Below, one piece after another: positions 1 through 8,368 of a stretch of 64,000 bases of DNA. Below the pieces are notes generated by a model. That model was not told where the DNA came from, searched no databases, and was given only the letters and a program-made list of their open reading frames with translations. Positions within the stretch are counted from its first letter, which is position 1, and every line of letters starts with the position of its first letter. Source of the DNA: Hyphomicrobiales bacterium. Lineage in GTDB: Bacteria > Pseudomonadota > Alphaproteobacteria > Rhizobiales > CAJQND01. The stretch spans positions 1 through 64,000 of the forward strand of contig JANQOW010000015.1 in NCBI GenBank assembly GCA_028285595.1, read 5' to 3'. The translations under genes and the position numbers were made by a program.

Positions 1-5
1 CTCTC

Positions 6-620
6 TTACGAACTAGAGCTTCTGGCCAGGTCGTACGCCTGGACCAACCCACGCGCCGCTTCGGCGACCTTGGATGCACTATCGCCCGGGCTATAGAGCG
101 CTGAACCAATGCCAAACCCGCTGGCGCCTGCGGCAAACCAGTCGGCAAACTCCGGGCCGCCCACTCCGCCAACAGCGTAGACCTCCGTCTCTTGAGGCAG
201 AACGGCCCGCAAAGCCTGAAGCCCCGCCTGCCCCGCCAGGAAGGCTGGAAAGAGCTTGAGACCATCCGCTCCTGCCTCCAAAGCCGCAAAGCACTCCGTT
301 GCGGTGAAGACACCCGGGTAGCTTGCTACCCCTGCGCCCTTGGCAGCCTTAATCACTGCAGGCTTGCAATCGGGCGAAACGCAGATCTTGCCGCCGGCGT
401 GCGCCACTTGACCCACTTCATCCACGGTCAGCACCGTGCCGGCGCCTATGAGGGCACGCTCTCCCAACGCGTTTGCCATGCGTTCAATGCTCTCAAACGG
501 ACGCGGCGAATTGAGCGGCACCTCAATAATCTCTATCCCTTCGCTCACCAACGCCTCGGCCACGTCTATGGCTTCCTCCGGCTTTAGTCCGCGCAGGATT
601 GCGATCAATTTGCGTTTCAT
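6..620 (-). CDS. dgoA: 2-dehydro-3-deoxy-6-phosphogalactonate aldolase
   Basis: Class I (Schiff-base) aldolase of the KDPG/KHG family, splitting 2-dehydro-3-deoxy-6-phosphogalactonate into pyruvate and glyceraldehyde 3-phosphate in the De Ley-Doudoroff galactonate pathway. The 204-residue protein has the usual family length. It carries EVPLNSP near the N-terminus (base Glu), GAGTVL, SPDCKP, and GADGLKLFPA with the Schiff-base Lys. An ATG lies further upstream at 656, but the MKRKLIAILRG start at 620 fits the family. That start overlaps the dgoK stop in an ATGA, implying translational coupling. It is the last of three genes (monooxygenase, dgoK, dgoA). The DgoA call over a generic KDPG aldolase rests on the adjacent kinase. 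Confidence 0.93.
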   Translation of the reverse strand: MKRKLIAILRGLKPEEAIDVAEALVSEGIEIIEVPLNSPRPFESIERMANALGERALIGAGTVLTVDEVGQVAHAGGKICVSPDCKPAVIKAAKGAGVASYPGVFTATECFAALEAGADGLKLFPAFLAGQAGLQALRAVLPQETEVYAVGGVGGPEFADWFAAGASGFGIGSALYSPGDSASKVAEAARGLVQAYDLARSSSS

Positions 621-1528
621 CGCTTGTCCTCTTCCAGAAGTGCTTTGGCCGCGCATAATCCTTGAAGGGTCAGCGTGTCAGCGGAATGGGTTTCGTGAGC
701 GCAGCCGCACGTCTCAAGCGCTCTGCTGTAAAGGTCGGTCAAGGCAGGGCTGCCGATGAGTGCGCAGCGTTCATCTTGCCAAAATGAACGGGCCGCCGCG
801 ATTTCCGATCCAATCAAATAGGCTGATAATTTTGCGCGCGAAACGGAGGCGTCTTGGCCCTCCAGCAAATCCTCCGCCCGGAGCCGGAAGAGGCCCGACA
901 CCGCCAGGCCAGGGTCGGCCAGAACCGCCCCCACCGTTTCCTGGAACACATCGCTGCTGAGGTCGTCTGCGGCCAGCGAATGGCGCAGAACCGAGTGCTG
1001 CTCGAAAAGCGCGAACAGCTCGCCAGACATAAACGAGTTGAAGCCGAGCACCCGGCCTTCGGCAACACGTACCCATTTGGTGTGGGTGCCGGGCATAACC
1101 AGCACCCCTTCAAAGCCTTCAGTTTGGCTCAGGAAGCCCGCAATCTGCGTTTCTTCACCGCGCATCACATCCGGCGGCGCGCTCTGCTTCAGTCCCGGAA
1201 TGATCGACACCGCCAGATGTACGTTCGCCGCATCGGCTTGGCGAAACCGGGCAGGCACCAACGGCGGCGTGGGCACCGGCAGGTACTCTGCCTCCACCCA
1301 CCCTTGCCGGGCGCCAACCATGCCACACGCGAGCACATCAATTGTTCGGTCTTTTGGAAGCCAAGAGGCTGCGAGCTCAACCAGCGCAGGCTCGAACTCT
1401 TCGGGCTTTAGTGTGCCCATGCCTTTGGTGGAACTGTCCGCCGCCAGCACGGAATTGCCAGGGCCCATGGCCCAGGCCCTCACATGGGTCGTTCCCCAAT
1501 CCACGGCTATCCAGTCGGCTACACTCAT
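617..1528 (-). CDS. dgoK: 2-dehydro-3-deoxygalactonokinase
   Basis: Phosphorylates 2-dehydro-3-deoxygalactonate at O6, the step before the adjacent aldolase. The 303-residue cytosolic protein matches the DgoK family: an ASKHA-type phosphate-binding start (IAVDWGTTHVRAW), the ACGMVGARQGW stretch, and a PGTHTKWV motif near mid-protein. Its Shine-Dalgarno (GAGGG) overlaps the stop codon of the upstream monooxygenase, only 6 nt away. The stop overlaps the dgoA start. The three genes therefore look co-translated. No galactonate dehydratase or transporter lies inside the window; they may lie left of the edge. Confidence 0.94.
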   Translation of the reverse strand: MSVADWIAVDWGTTHVRAWAMGPGNSVLAADSSTKGMGTLKPEEFEPALVELAASWLPKDRTIDVLACGMVGARQGWVEAEYLPVPTPPLVPARFRQADAANVHLAVSIIPGLKQSAPPDVMRGEETQIAGFLSQTEGFEGVLVMPGTHTKWVRVAEGRVLGFNSFMSGELFALFEQHSVLRHSLAADDLSSDVFQETVGAVLADPGLAVSGLFRLRAEDLLEGQDASVSRAKLSAYLIGSEIAAARSFWQDERCALIGSPALTDLYSRALETCGCAHETHSADTLTLQGLCAAKALLEEDKR

Positions 1529-1534
1529 GATCCC

Positions 1535-3184
1535 TCAGGCGTCCGCAGCCGATGGCGCGGCGGTGCTGTGCGCACGCAGAATGAACCCGTCATAGCCTGA
1601 GGATGCGACGTCATCGCAATGGGCACGGTATTTGTGGGCCCCGCCCGTGTAGGGCATGAAGACCTTGGGCTTTCCAGGCACGTTTGCCCCCATGTACCAA
1701 GAATCGGCCTCGCGGAAGAACGTGCCATCGGCCACCTCCTGCACATGAGCGCCCCATTCGGCCTCTGCCTCAGCGCACGCCTCAATCTGCGCAAGACCTT
1801 CCTGACGCAGATGACAGAGGCAATCGGCAATCCAGTCCACATGCTGTTCGATCGCCATGAGCACATGACTGAGCACTGACGGACTGCCGGGACCGGTGAT
1901 GGTGAACAGGTTCGGGAAGCCGGAGACAGCCAGACCCAACAGGCTTTGCGGTCCCTCGCGCCACCTTTCGCCCAAGCTGACGCCCTCCCTGCCGCGCACA
2001 TCGATGCGCAGCAGAGTGCCTGTCATGGCATCGAACCCGGTTGCGAAAACAAGCATATCGAGCTCATGCTTCTTGCCGGCGTGTAGCAGGCCATCCGGCA
2101 GAACGGCTTTGATCGGATGAGTGCCCACATCCACCAAGCTGACGTTGTCGCGGTTGAAGGTCTCGTAATACCCGCTGTCCACGCACAACCGTTTGGAGCC
2201 CACCGGATGCGAGCGCGGACAGAGAAGCTCAGCCGTTGCGGGATCCTCCACAATCTGGCGGATCTTGCCGCGGAGAAACTCAGCGGTCACCTCATTGGCC
2301 AACCGGTCGGTCATCAGGTCGGAGAAGACGTTCCACATGAGCAATCCGCCCTTGCGCCATCCGTCTTCAAGCGTGGCCAGGCGCTCTTGAGGGGTCAGTT
2401 TCGTGGCCCGTGGGTGCCCGCCTTCATTGTGAAATCCAGTGTGGGTGGAGCGCTCCTTTTCACGCCAGAAGGCGTAGTTCTCCTTCCACGCCGCCTCCTC
2501 TTCGTCGGTGAGATCGCGGTTCCAGGCCGGAACAGAGAAATTCGCTGTGCGCTGAAACACCGTTAGATGGCGGGCCTCGCGCGCGATCACCGGTGTGGCC
2601 TGAACCCCGGTGGCGCCGGTCCCGATCAGTCCAACCTTCTTGCCGGAGAATTCAACGCCCTCGTGAGGCCAGGCGGCCGTGTGATAACACTCTCCTGCAA
2701 AGTCTTGCAGACCTTCAATCTCCGGATATTTCGGCGTGGAAAGGGAACCGGTGGCCATGATGCAATAGCGCGCTGTGAACATATCGCCGCGGTTTGTTCC
2801 AATGCGCCACAGGTTTGCAGCCTCGTCAAACGCGGCCCTCAGCACACGGGTGTCGAACTCAATGTCTCCGCGGAGATCAAACCGGTCCGCCACATGGTTG
2901 ATGTAACTGAGGATCTCGGGCTGCTCCGCGTAGCGCTTCGACCAATGCCAGTCTTGCTGCAAGGCCTCACTGAACGAGTAGGAATAGGACAGGCTCTCCA
3001 CGTCGCACCGTGCGCCGGGATAGCGGTTCCAATACCACGTGCCGCCAACATCGCCTCCGGCCTCGAGCACCCTTACGGAAAACCCTGCTTTGCGCAGTTT
3101 ATAGAGCGCGTAGAGACCCGCGAAACCGGCTCCCACTATGACCACATCAAAGGCCAAGGCCTGTTCATCATGCTTTTCCGGCAT
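1535..3184 (-). CDS. flavin-dependent monooxygenase, Baeyer-Villiger type
   Basis: FAD/NADPH monooxygenase of the class B group, inserting oxygen next to a ketone or oxidising a related substrate. The 549-residue protein has an FAD Rossmann motif (VGAGFAGLYAL, about residues 17-27) and the type I Baeyer-Villiger fingerprint FAGECYHTAAWP (about 162-173). A second dinucleotide motif, GLIGTGATGVQ, follows at about 185-195. The length is typical of cyclohexanone or phenylacetone monooxygenase relatives. I chose the ATG at 3184 because the 33 in-frame residues upstream do not resemble the family. It sits 6 nt upstream of dgoK, which is unexpected for sugar-acid catabolism. The substrate cannot be told from sequence. 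Confidence 0.9.
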   Translation of the reverse strand: MPEKHDEQALAFDVVIVGAGFAGLYALYKLRKAGFSVRVLEAGGDVGGTWYWNRYPGARCDVESLSYSYSFSEALQQDWHWSKRYAEQPEILSYINHVADRFDLRGDIEFDTRVLRAAFDEAANLWRIGTNRGDMFTARYCIMATGSLSTPKYPEIEGLQDFAGECYHTAAWPHEGVEFSGKKVGLIGTGATGVQATPVIAREARHLTVFQRTANFSVPAWNRDLTDEEEAAWKENYAFWREKERSTHTGFHNEGGHPRATKLTPQERLATLEDGWRKGGLLMWNVFSDLMTDRLANEVTAEFLRGKIRQIVEDPATAELLCPRSHPVGSKRLCVDSGYYETFNRDNVSLVDVGTHPIKAVLPDGLLHAGKKHELDMLVFATGFDAMTGTLLRIDVRGREGVSLGERWREGPQSLLGLAVSGFPNLFTITGPGSPSVLSHVLMAIEQHVDWIADCLCHLRQEGLAQIEACAEAEAEWGAHVQEVADGTFFREADSWYMGANVPGKPKVFMPYTGGAHKYRAHCDDVASSGYDGFILRAHSTAAPSAADA

Positions 3185-3792
3185 GGGCTTTAGAGTGCCT
3201 TGTTCGTTTCGGCTTATCAACGGGGAAAGAGACTGGGAACGACTAAACGGTAAGAGCAGAAGCGCGCGAGGCGGAGAGCACACAGCCCCCGCTGCAGTGC
3301 TCTCCTATCCCCCGTGCTTGGCGCGCTGGCCGGTCCCCGGTGGGTGACTGAACTTGCGCTGGTGACAGGATGGCATCGCCCCATACGCTTTAGTAAAGCC
3401 AGCTCGTGCGCGGTTGAGTGGTCTTTAGACCGCGTGAAGAATTAGCATCTGGATTGCGCTATGCACATCTCCACGATGGGATACTCAAAAGGCGCCATAC
3501 AAGAAGATGCCCCACGCCGCCCCGGATGCACTGACAGCTCGTGATTGACCGGAGCCTGGACCGAAGCTCTGGGAAGCGCGCCGGTCCAGATTCCCAGATA
3601 CGCGGGAATGACGCATGGGGACATCGGCCAAATCAGATAACGCCAGCGCGCCAGCTGATTGGCAAACTGGTACGGCGGAGAATGGAGCCGGGTGTGCTTT
3701 TGGGAAGACCCGGTGTTGGCATCTCCTTCTCCGCCGCCCCGGTGCAATCTGCAAATCGCGAGATTCCCCGGGTTAGCGGCCATACGCTCAGC
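3185..3792. other. intergenic region without a recognisable gene
   Basis: About 600 bases between the monooxygenase start and the hypothetical membrane protein stop. No reading frame has coding character or a family motif. A fragment at about 3583-3613 (CCAGATTCCCAGATACGCGG then GAATGACG) resembles the end of the dispersed repeat family seen at 62885-63403. The promoter of the monooxygenase-dgoK-dgoA operon is expected at the left end, but no convincing -35/-10 pair was found. Confidence 0.5.
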
Positions 3793-4254
3793 CTATAAGC
3801 CCCGAGCGCCGCGTTGGGCCCACAAAAGGGTCCACGCAGCCCGCATGGCCATAACGCCGCTGCAAAAGAACATGATCCCGGCCATGACCGAGCCACCGGT
3901 CATTGCAGCAAAACTGATAAAGAGGATGACACAGGCGCCAAACACAGCACCAACGCCAGACATGAGCCGCTTCACGTCAAATCCCCGGACCTGGCGTTGG
4001 AGACTGAACATACTCTCACGCGTGCCAGGCGCGCGCTCATGCGCCCCAGAATGGGGCCGCCAGACCGCCCAAAGGGCAAGAACCAATGCAAGGCCGAAAC
4101 CGACAGCCACCAGCAAAGCAACGGGGGAATCGGCCTTTAGAGCGAGCTGCGCTGCCGCCAAAACCATAGCGGCGCCGACCACCAAGGCGAGCGAGCGCAC
4201 CGCGTTGTAAACAACCACCATTCCTGAACAAAACACCGCAATCGAACCTGCCAC
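3793..4254 (-). CDS. hypothetical membrane protein
   Basis: Roughly 153 residues with four predicted hydrophobic segments in two pairs, separated by a basic linker (RPHSGAHERAPGTR and following). I do not recognise the family. An in-frame GTG at 4263 is possible. The GTG at 4254 is preferred because GAGAGG lies 8 nt upstream of it, whereas it abuts the first GTG. It lies downstream of the cox accessory genes on the same strand but 188 nt from the MocA fusion, so membership of that operon is uncertain. Confidence 0.6.
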   Translation of the reverse strand: MAGSIAVFCSGMVVVYNAVRSLALVVGAAMVLAAAQLALKADSPVALLVAVGFGLALVLALWAVWRPHSGAHERAPGTRESMFSLQRQVRGFDVKRLMSGVGAVFGACVILFISFAAMTGGSVMAGIMFFCSGVMAMRAAWTLLWAQRGARGL

Positions 4255-4451
4255 AGCCAACACCTCTCATCGGTTGCAATTCACGGGTTGCAATCCGCAA
4301 ACCTACTCGTGCTGAGAACCATCGCAGATTTTGTGGCTGATAATAAATATCGCTTATGGGGTATCCCATTTAGGGTGGTTGAAGAGGTCAAATAGAACAA
4401 AGGTCAGCACGTTTGCAGACGCACCGCCCCTTCGCGCCAACTCAGTTCAAT

Positions 4452-6071
4452 TCAGGCGTGCTCGTATGCGGCAAAGGCCTCAGGCGTATCCAGATCCAAA
4501 AGCACGGCCTTATCGTCCAGTTCAACCTCGCACACGGCCTCAGAGTAATCGGCCAACAAATGTTTGGCGCCAATGTCGCCGCTCAATCCCCTTATGGCTT
4601 CAAAGAACTCCGCTCCCCACAGGACCGGATTGCCGCGCTTGCCCCTAAAGAGCGGCACGCAGATGCTGCGTCCCTCGCCTGGATTGAATGCAGAGATCAG
4701 CTTGTCGACCACCTGCCCACCCACATTCGGCATATCGCCGAGGGCCACCAGCGCGCCATCGACCTCTCCCGGGACGGCGCTGATGCCGGCTTTCAATGAA
4801 GCGGAGAGCCCATCGCGGTAGGCCGGGTTGTGAACAAAGGTAACATCCGCTCCCGCCAAGGCTTGCCGCACCTGTTCATCCTCGTGGCCGGTGACCACAA
4901 ATATGGGGCTGGCGCCCGATGCAGAGATTTGCCGAACGGTCCGCGCCACCAAGGGCTCGCCGTCAATCAGCTTCAGAAGCTTGTTCTCAGGCCCCATCCG
5001 CGTTGAACGACCCGCGGCCAGGATCACCGCAGCAATCTTAGCGGAACGCCGCCCAACCGGGATCTCGCCGCCGCGCAACTCGCGCGGGCGCGGGCGGGAC
5101 GGGATTTCTTTCAGCAGCCCCCCTGCCCCCATATCCATAAGGTCATGAGCGCCGACCTCCAGGCCTGCCAGAACCCGTTGCAACACCCAATCAAAGCCGT
5201 TCAGCTTGGGCGAGCGCGCGCAACTGGGCACCCCGATCACCGGCGAGGGTCCAAACTTGCCGAGCATCAAAAGGTTGCCGGGATCAACAGGCATGCCGAG
5301 ATGCACCACCTCTCCGCCCGCCCGTTGCAGACCTGCCGGGATCACGTCATCGCGGTCGACGATCGCAGAGGCCCCAAACAGCAACAGCGGAGTGTCCGGG
5401 GTAAGACGGGCGATCGCATTGGCCACATCATCCTTGCTATGATCGCACAAGATCACCTGACCAAGATCTGCGCCACAGCGCTCCAAGCGCCCGCGAACCA
5501 CCTGCTCGGTCTTCTCAATCATCGAAGCCTTCAGTTGCGGCAGCTTGGTGATCACCAAATCAACAGTGGTCACGCCGAACGGAGCGACAGATACGATGGG
5601 GCCGCCTTGGCCCGCCAACTCCAAAGCGGTATCGATCACTGAGCGGGGCAGCGCGAAGGGAATAATCTTCACCGTCGCCAGCATCTGGCGCATGCCGACC
5701 GGCTCGTGGGCCGGCAAAGTGGCAATGGTCAGGCGTTCATCAAGACGGTTGATAGCGCGCAATCTGTCTTCGTCCACCAAGGCCAGACCTTCTGCATCCG
5801 CATAGAGGTTGGCCCGGCCGGTGAAGGGTTCTGCCGGCGAAACATGGGCTCCGGTGAGCGCGGCAGCTATGAGCCGGGCCGCTTCATCCTCATGAATATC
5901 GCCCTCTTCCAGGCGTGCGACGATCACCTCGCCGAGCCCCGCCGCGCGCAGCACATCCAAGTCCTCCGCCACAAGGGTCCGGCCTTTCTTCAAGCTCTGC
6001 CCGCCGGTCTTGACCGAGTGGGCCAAGATTGCGCCCATGGCCTCGGACACGGGAACGGGGCCGAATTTCAT
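4452..6071 (-). CDS. molybdopterin-binding (MoeA-like) / MocA-like cytidylyltransferase fusion
   Basis: Two-domain protein of 539 residues for molybdenum cofactor maturation. Residues 1 to about 335 resemble the MoeA-like molybdopterin-binding module. Residues from about 345 are a MobA/MocA-type nucleotidyltransferase with the signature LAAGRSTRMG (351-360), followed by ALGDMPNV and GNPVLW motifs. MocA enzymes transfer CMP to Mo-molybdopterin, giving the MCD cofactor used by xanthine-oxidase-family hydroxylases, which fits the upstream coxL. The start overlaps the XdhC-like stop in an ATGA. The exact role of the N-terminal domain is inferred. Confidence 0.88.
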   Translation of the reverse strand: MKFGPVPVSEAMGAILAHSVKTGGQSLKKGRTLVAEDLDVLRAAGLGEVIVARLEEGDIHEDEAARLIAAALTGAHVSPAEPFTGRANLYADAEGLALVDEDRLRAINRLDERLTIATLPAHEPVGMRQMLATVKIIPFALPRSVIDTALELAGQGGPIVSVAPFGVTTVDLVITKLPQLKASMIEKTEQVVRGRLERCGADLGQVILCDHSKDDVANAIARLTPDTPLLLFGASAIVDRDDVIPAGLQRAGGEVVHLGMPVDPGNLLMLGKFGPSPVIGVPSCARSPKLNGFDWVLQRVLAGLEVGAHDLMDMGAGGLLKEIPSRPRPRELRGGEIPVGRRSAKIAAVILAAGRSTRMGPENKLLKLIDGEPLVARTVRQISASGASPIFVVTGHEDEQVRQALAGADVTFVHNPAYRDGLSASLKAGISAVPGEVDGALVALGDMPNVGGQVVDKLISAFNPGEGRSICVPLFRGKRGNPVLWGAEFFEAIRGLSGDIGAKHLLADYSEAVCEVELDDKAVLLDLDTPEAFAAYEHA

Positions 6072-6757
6072 GACGCCTCTCCGCCAAGCCTTAGGTGCTC
6101 GATCACCTGTGCCATGATCGCAACCGCGATCTCCGCTTGCCCCTTGGCACCGATGTTGAGGCCGATCGGCCCTTTGATCCGTGCCAGTGTCTCATCACTG
6201 AACCGGTGTTCTCTCAGACGCTCAAGACGGCTCGCATGGGTGCGTTTCGACCCCAGGGCGCCGATATAGAAAACCTCAGAGTTAAGGGCCATCTGCAGGG
6301 CCGGGTCGTCAATCTTCGGATCGTGGGTCAGCGCAACCACGGCCGTGCGGGCATCCAGCCCCACATCGTTCAACACCTCGTCAGGCCACTCAGCGATTAA
6401 GCCCACATCGGGAAAACGCGCCTCGGTGGCAAACGCACCGCGCGGATCAACAATGGTCACATCATAACCTGTGGCCTTGGCCATGGGGATCAGCGCCTGG
6501 GCAATATGAACCGCGCCGATCATCACCATTTTCAGGGGCGGGTTGTGAATATCCACGAAGTACTCTTCACCGTCCTGGGCGACCACCTGTGACTTATCGA
6601 AACGGAACGCGGTGTCCAGCACATCTGAAAGGTCGTCGTCGTGCGCAGCGTCTCTGGCCACAAGGCGCTGTGCTCCCGTCGCCAGATGCGTGATCACGGC
6701 CACGGGGCGACGCTCGGCTTTGGCGTCTAAAACCTGATCGAACAGTTCTCGCTTCAT
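6068..6757 (-). CDS. XdhC/CoxI family protein, Rossmann (C-terminal type) half
   Basis: XdhC-type factors bind molybdenum cofactor and deliver the sulfurated form to xanthine-dehydrogenase-like apoenzymes. This 229-residue protein corresponds to the XdhC Rossmann domain: MIGAVHIAQALIPMAKATGY nucleotide-binding segment, VDPRGAFA, ALTHDPKIDDPAL, FYIGALGSKRTH and IGLNIGAK. The ATG at 6757 is used because upstream in-frame sequence is shadow of the partner gene. It begins 5 nt after the gene encoding the other XdhC half and ends in an ATGA overlap with the MocA fusion. Confidence 0.9.
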   Translation of the reverse strand: MKRELFDQVLDAKAERRPVAVITHLATGAQRLVARDAAHDDDLSDVLDTAFRFDKSQVVAQDGEEYFVDIHNPPLKMVMIGAVHIAQALIPMAKATGYDVTIVDPRGAFATEARFPDVGLIAEWPDEVLNDVGLDARTAVVALTHDPKIDDPALQMALNSEVFYIGALGSKRTHASRLERLREHRFSDETLARIKGPIGLNIGAKGQAEIAVAIMAQVIEHLRLGGEAS

Positions 6758-6762
6758 CGTCT

Positions 6763-7089
6763 TCAGTGCCCAAGCGGCTCTACATAAATCCGAATCCGGC
6801 CGCCGCACGCCAACCCCACTTCCCAGGCGGTTTCGTCGGCAACGCCGAACTCCAGCACCTTGCCAGTGCCGGCCCCGATGACATCGATTGCCTCGGTGAC
6901 CACCGCCCCTTCCACACATCCGCCAGAAACGGACCCGATGAAATTCCCCTCCTCATCGATCACCAACTGGGAGCCGGTCGGTTGCGGGGCCGAGCCCCAG
7001 GTTTCAATCACGGTCGCCAAGGCCAGTTTACGTCCTTCGTCCAGCCAGGACTTGGCATCGTTGAGTATGTTCGCATCCGGAGCGCTCAT
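6763..7089 (-). CDS. XdhC/CoxI family protein, N-terminal type half
   Basis: A 108-residue protein matching the N-terminal XdhC/CoxI domain: ALATVIETWGSAPQPTGSQL, then GSVSGGCVEGAV with the conserved Cys, and LACGGRIRIYVEP. Together with the following gene it makes a complete XdhC, here in two polypeptides. The ATG at 7089 is chosen because GAGGAGG lies 8 nt upstream. It starts 17 nt after the coxE stop. It probably works in insertion or protection of the molybdenum cofactor of the CO dehydrogenase-like enzyme. Confidence 0.88.
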   Translation of the reverse strand: MSAPDANILNDAKSWLDEGRKLALATVIETWGSAPQPTGSQLVIDEEGNFIGSVSGGCVEGAVVTEAIDVIGAGTGKVLEFGVADETAWEVGLACGGRIRIYVEPLGH

Positions 7090-7106
7090 AACAGAGGCCT
7101 CCTCAA

Positions 7107-8366
7107 TCAAGGTTGCGCAGCGTTGAGCCACTTATATGGGTTGTAACGGCCGTTAGAGGAAGACGTGAGAGATTTTGCCAGGTCTTCCAAGGACGCCAAC
7201 GAATGGACAGGGCGGAACTCATCCACATGCGAGAGGATGGCGCGAATGCCTCCTGTGCGGGCCTCAAAGCCCTCAAAGCGCAGCAAAGGGTTCAGCCAGA
7301 TCAGCCGTTTCGCACTGCGGCCGAGCCGTGCGATCTCCACCTCCAGCATGTCCGTATCGTCCCGGTCCAGGCCATCGGAAATCAAGAGAACATGGGCATT
7401 CTGGCCCAGCACACGGCGCGCCCAGGCATAATTGAACTCTCTCAGGCAATGGCCAATGCGCGTGCCGCCGGACCAGTCCTGCACCTGAGCGGACACCGCT
7501 TCGACCGCCTCATCGGGATCCTTTCGCTTCAGGGCCCGGGTGATGTTGGTGAGCCGTGTGCCGAACAGGAACACATGCACTCTGCTGCGGTCACTGGTCA
7601 GTGCGTGGAGGAAGTGCAGAAACATGCGCGAATAACCGGACATGGATCCGGAGATATCGCAGAGCACCACAAGCGGCGGTTCTTTCACCGCCCGGGTGCG
7701 GCGCTTTAGGTCGGCCAAGCCTGCGCCGGACCGCGCTGCCGCTTTTAAAGTCCGCCGCATATCCACCGCCCCGGATCTGGCTGGGCTGAAACGCCTGGTC
7801 TTTATCTCCAGGCGTTGCTGGCGCAGCGAGGCTATGACCTGACGGGCTTCCGACTGTTCGTCGGTGGTCATTTGCTCAAAATCCTTCTCGCGCAGAACTT
7901 CGCGGGCGCTGAAGGAGTAGCTGGCATCCACCTCAATGACATCCTGAGGCGCAGGGCGCATCTTCTGAACCTCAGGTTCCTGGAACATGGCATTGGCCAA
8001 TCGGCGATGACCGGCCTTCTTCTTCTGCGGTCCGGCAGGCCGGCTGATTTCCTGGAAGAAGAGCTGCATCAGTTGCTCAAGCATCTTGGGCTTTTGCCAG
8101 AAAGCGTGGAAGGCCTGATCAAACAGTGCCCGGTGCTCAAAGCGCTTCACGAAAATGGTGTGCAAGGTCCAATAGAAGTCGTCCCTTGACCGCAAGCAAC
8201 CGCACTCGGCTGCAGTGATGGCGTCGATGACCTGGCCCGGCCCTAAAGGCAGCCCCGCTCCGCGCAGGACGCGGCCGAAATGCATGATGTTTTCCGCCAA
8301 TTTGCCGCTTGGCGGCGCGTCAGATTTTCCGCCCTGAATAACCTCAAACTGTGTGGGGGACGACAA
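7107..8366 (-). CDS. coxE: VWA domain protein, CoxE family
   Basis: CoxE-type von Willebrand A protein, a partner of MoxR-like CoxD in maturing the active site of aerobic CO dehydrogenase. The 419-residue protein has the CoxE N-terminal region (HFGRVLRGAGLPLGPG near residue 30) and a basic middle. The VWA domain carries an intact MIDAS start, DISGSMS (237-243), followed by TRIGHC and ISDGLDRDD. The frame opens only 2 nt after the coxD stop with a TTG at 8366. The first in-frame ATG is at 8285 and would remove the N-terminal lead, so the TTG start is preferred but has no clear ribosome-binding site. Confidence 0.9.
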   Translation of the reverse strand: MSSPTQFEVIQGGKSDAPPSGKLAENIMHFGRVLRGAGLPLGPGQVIDAITAAECGCLRSRDDFYWTLHTIFVKRFEHRALFDQAFHAFWQKPKMLEQLMQLFFQEISRPAGPQKKKAGHRRLANAMFQEPEVQKMRPAPQDVIEVDASYSFSAREVLREKDFEQMTTDEQSEARQVIASLRQQRLEIKTRRFSPARSGAVDMRRTLKAAARSGAGLADLKRRTRAVKEPPLVVLCDISGSMSGYSRMFLHFLHALTSDRSRVHVFLFGTRLTNITRALKRKDPDEAVEAVSAQVQDWSGGTRIGHCLREFNYAWARRVLGQNAHVLLISDGLDRDDTDMLEVEIARLGRSAKRLIWLNPLLRFEGFEARTGGIRAILSHVDEFRPVHSLASLEDLAKSLTSSSNGRYNPYKWLNAAQP

Positions 8367-8368
8367 GG

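Noticed and set aside
3442..3783. Small protein with a VIPAYLGIW-like segment
   Set aside because: The peptide arises from translating a dispersed palindromic repeat; no ribosome-binding site or family match.
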